A program made the position numbers and the translations under genes. A DNA stretch of 64,000 nt from Tachypleus tridentatus (Eukaryota; Arthropoda; Merostomata; Xiphosura; Limulidae), in NCBI RefSeq assembly GCF_004210375.1, contig NC_134834.1:90648170-90712169 (forward strand), in the 5' to 3' direction. Below the pieces are notes generated by a model. The model searched no databases. It was given only the letters and a program-made list of their open reading frames with translations, and was not told where the DNA came from. Positions 61,507-64,000 of this stretch are shown piece by piece; the first letter of the stretch is position 1, and each line of letters starts with the position of its first letter.

Positions 61507-64000
61507 AAATAGTTATTTTGCCAGAACATTCCACAGCTTTTAATGAGTATACATTACGTTTTACACACCGTTAAGGCAGCTTTAGACTAATAAGTAGCTT
61601 AATAAACACACTGACTTGACTTCGTTTTGTGAGAGGAACCAAATTGTGTTTTAAGGTAGATAATTACCTCGACATGACTAACTTTTCTAAGTCTCATTTT
61701 TAAGAATTTAAGTATAAAACTCATGTTTTATCTGTACAACGTTAATGCTCTTTTGCAAATGTAATAGTGTTACCTAATAGTATTTTTGAATTGCTAAAAT
61801 AAAAATCCACTAGAGGAGAGAGAATATGATATTATTCCAGAACTGAACAAACCTTCAAAATCTCCAGGAATTGTTGCGTTTTTCCTCTATAAATACGTGG
61901 ACTAGAAACATCCTCCTTTCATATAAAACATTCCAATAGTTCTCGAAAGTTCAGTCTTATGTGAATCGTGGAATGATGCATATTACCCGTCACTGGACAG
62001 CAGGTCTAGGATTATCTCTTTTCTTCTTAAACTACGCAGAAAAAGCCCATACATTTATCATGAAAATACCACAAACCTGCATGTGCTACGTTTAATTCAA
62101 CGAAACTTCTTGATATTGGCAGACTTGTTCTTTATAACACAAGCCACACCTTCACTCTTCGATAAATATCGTTATTCATTTCATCCTGTTACTATGATAC
62201 ATTAGCAATTACTTTTCATTCCAACAAAAATTACGTGGAATTACTAAAAAAAAACAAACTGAAAGGTCGAAAGAGAATAATTCCACATCTTGTGATATTT
62301 TATTTGTTCTCTTTTTTTTTCATTCAGAATTATTTTTCATGAGAAGAGCTGGAACCAAAAGTGGCTTTGCTTGTTGTTTGTTCAATATCTGTAGTTTTTT
62401 TCTGTGTAAACAGGTTATAAAAAAAACTATTATTTCACAAAGACGTTAGGGAACTAATATAACAGCTTAAGAAGGAATGTGAGGTGGTTTATATACCTTT
62501 ATAGTCAAGTTCGGTGACAAAACTGCATTATTTTTCTGTAACGTGTTTGTTTTTTAAGGTTTGTTATTCTTAAGCCTCATTCGAAATAACAATAAATGAT
62601 AATTAAAATTCATTTTCTTTAGTTTTAAAAAGACCCTGTTGGTTTTGCACTTATGTATACCTCTACAGAATTAAATACTATTTGTGAATTTAATTATCTA
62701 ACCAACACTTACTGTATATCAATACAATTACTTAACTAAATATATAAAAAAGGTGATTGCTATTAAGATTCATCAAAAATATTCGTTTTCCAATTTCGAT
62801 TAACTGGGAATGCAGATTTTTCAACTATTTAAACTAGGTGTATATTATTTACAGTACATAACTGAAAGCTATGTTAACTTTGTCTAGCTTTATAGGATTC
62901 ATAGCTCAGCATTCTGTATATCATCTACTATTATAAATGAAAAGTTTTTAGTGTTTGTATATAAATAACTCCTAGAAAGTGAGCATCTATGGAATGTTAC
63001 TACACTTATACATAATGTTTAACATGTTATCATGTTTACTTGACGACAAATAGGTAAAAAGTTTTAAGAGATACCAGTTTATCAGCTACAGTTGGTATTC
63101 ACAGCATTTTATAAGGAAGAAAATTTTGGCCACGATCACACACTTAAGCTCGTTCATAAACATTAGATTATATGTACACTGATAAATAACGTAAAAACGT
63201 TACTGACGAAGATTAATTGCACTTAATGAGCACAATGTTCCAAATCTCGTGTTTCCCTCGAAACGATTTCTTCAATCCTATTCAGTGGCTATTCTGATGG
63301 CCTTGATTACAAAATTGTACTCGACACCACAATTTCCCTCCTGTAAAGCTCCTGCGAAGGACCGCGAGTACAATCGTAATCACACATCTTGAGAAACTTA
63401 TCATAGATGTACGTAGATGTTGAATTTCTAGACTAAGATAAGTTTAAAAGGTGAAAGACCCAAAAACTTTCTTTGAAGCTAGCTGAATTGGGGACTTCAC
63501 AAGTGCACGTTCGAGTGATATTACTGGGATTTCATCTACTTTCTTTCGTCATCATGCTCGCGAAATCACTAACTAAATTCTAGATGTGGTCATGACGCTC
63601 GTGAACGTTCGGCTTATGAGTCCTCTAATGCTATTACGAGCTATGTCTTGTTTCAATGTAATGACATTTGAAGCCGAATGGTTTACTTTCGTAATCATAA
63701 TTTTACCTTAAAAAGGAGGGCGTTACTTCAGATTAGTTTTGGATCTGTTTCACATCTAAACACTCTGCACTTTTCGATGTTTCCGTGGGCAAATACTGAA
63801 GATTATTTCCTTTGAAATGGTCTATTCTTTGCCTCTTTATTATTTAACAGTGTTAACTTTTTTTCGAAGGAGTCATAAAACTTATTCTAAACAAATTTCC
63901 AATCCATGATGGAATTGCACTGTATAATCCCGTTTGAAACAAACACACAAATGGAAAATATGTTTGTCACCCGTAGCCCCACAACTGACATCTATGGGTA
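61507..64000. other. Gene-free stretch to window end
   Basis: About 2.5 kb with no SINE or array. The last 800 bases are somewhat less AT-rich. A minus-strand frame around 63280-63400 reads as protein for some 30 codons before stops, without a recognisable family. Confidence 0.5.

Noticed and set aside
63280..63400. Minus-strand reading of about 30 codons with a protein-like run
   Set aside because: Stops interrupt it soon after, and no family or splice signals are recognisable.

Overview
This 64 kb window is AT-rich, non-coding DNA from a metazoan nuclear genome, dominated by short retroposons. I find no intact protein-coding gene, no rRNA gene and no functional tRNA gene. Open frames are short, lack recognisable domains and often run into repeats. 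The only frame with a protein signature is a broken Myb/SANT-like piece at 60592-60879 (minus).

The clearest content is about 40 tRNA-headed SINE copies in three families, named here for this report only. SINE-1 (about 280 bp) has an A/B-box head, a long conserved body and an (AAAC)n-like tail. SINE-2 (about 120 bp) reads 'gtgggcagagcacagatagcccattgtgtagctttgtgctta' in pieces across copies. SINE-3 (about 110-125 bp) ends in a (CA)n tail. Many copies carry target-site duplications of 8-13 bp that can be read directly. From memory, SINE-1 resembles the very abundant short repeat of horseshoe crabs (Limulus, Tachypleus, Carcinoscorpius). A chelicerate such as a horseshoe crab is therefore my best guess at the source, but it is unchecked.

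Layout: 1-8 kb holds SINEs, a 32-bp array and two hammerhead-like motifs. 8.8-10.8 kb holds a 65-bp direct repeat with hammerhead-like remnants and three SINE-1 copies. 12.5-18.2 kb holds scattered SINEs and a SINE-1 dimer. 19.6-21.8 kb holds a mariner-type MITE, a second DNA-transposon end and a SINE. 23.8-28.5 kb holds SINEs and the best hammerhead-like motif (25018-25069). 32.4-33.8 kb holds two minisatellites (about 61 bp and 69 bp). 33.8-40.2 kb is nearly featureless. 40.2-42.5 kb holds a head-to-head SINE pair and an odd GC-richer island. 46-48.4 kb holds diverged repeats and a SINE cluster. 51.6-54.3 kb holds SINE-2 copies, a foldback element and a 46-bp array. 56.5-61.5 kb holds SINEs and the Myb/SANT fragment.

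The most interesting signal is a set of at least five scattered motifs with hammerhead-ribozyme architecture (CTGANGA, stem II, GAAA). Several sit in tandem or inverted repeats, which suggests remnants of Penelope-like elements or retrozymes. No gene-based system is visible. The window reads as an intergenic or deep intronic segment shaped by retroposition.
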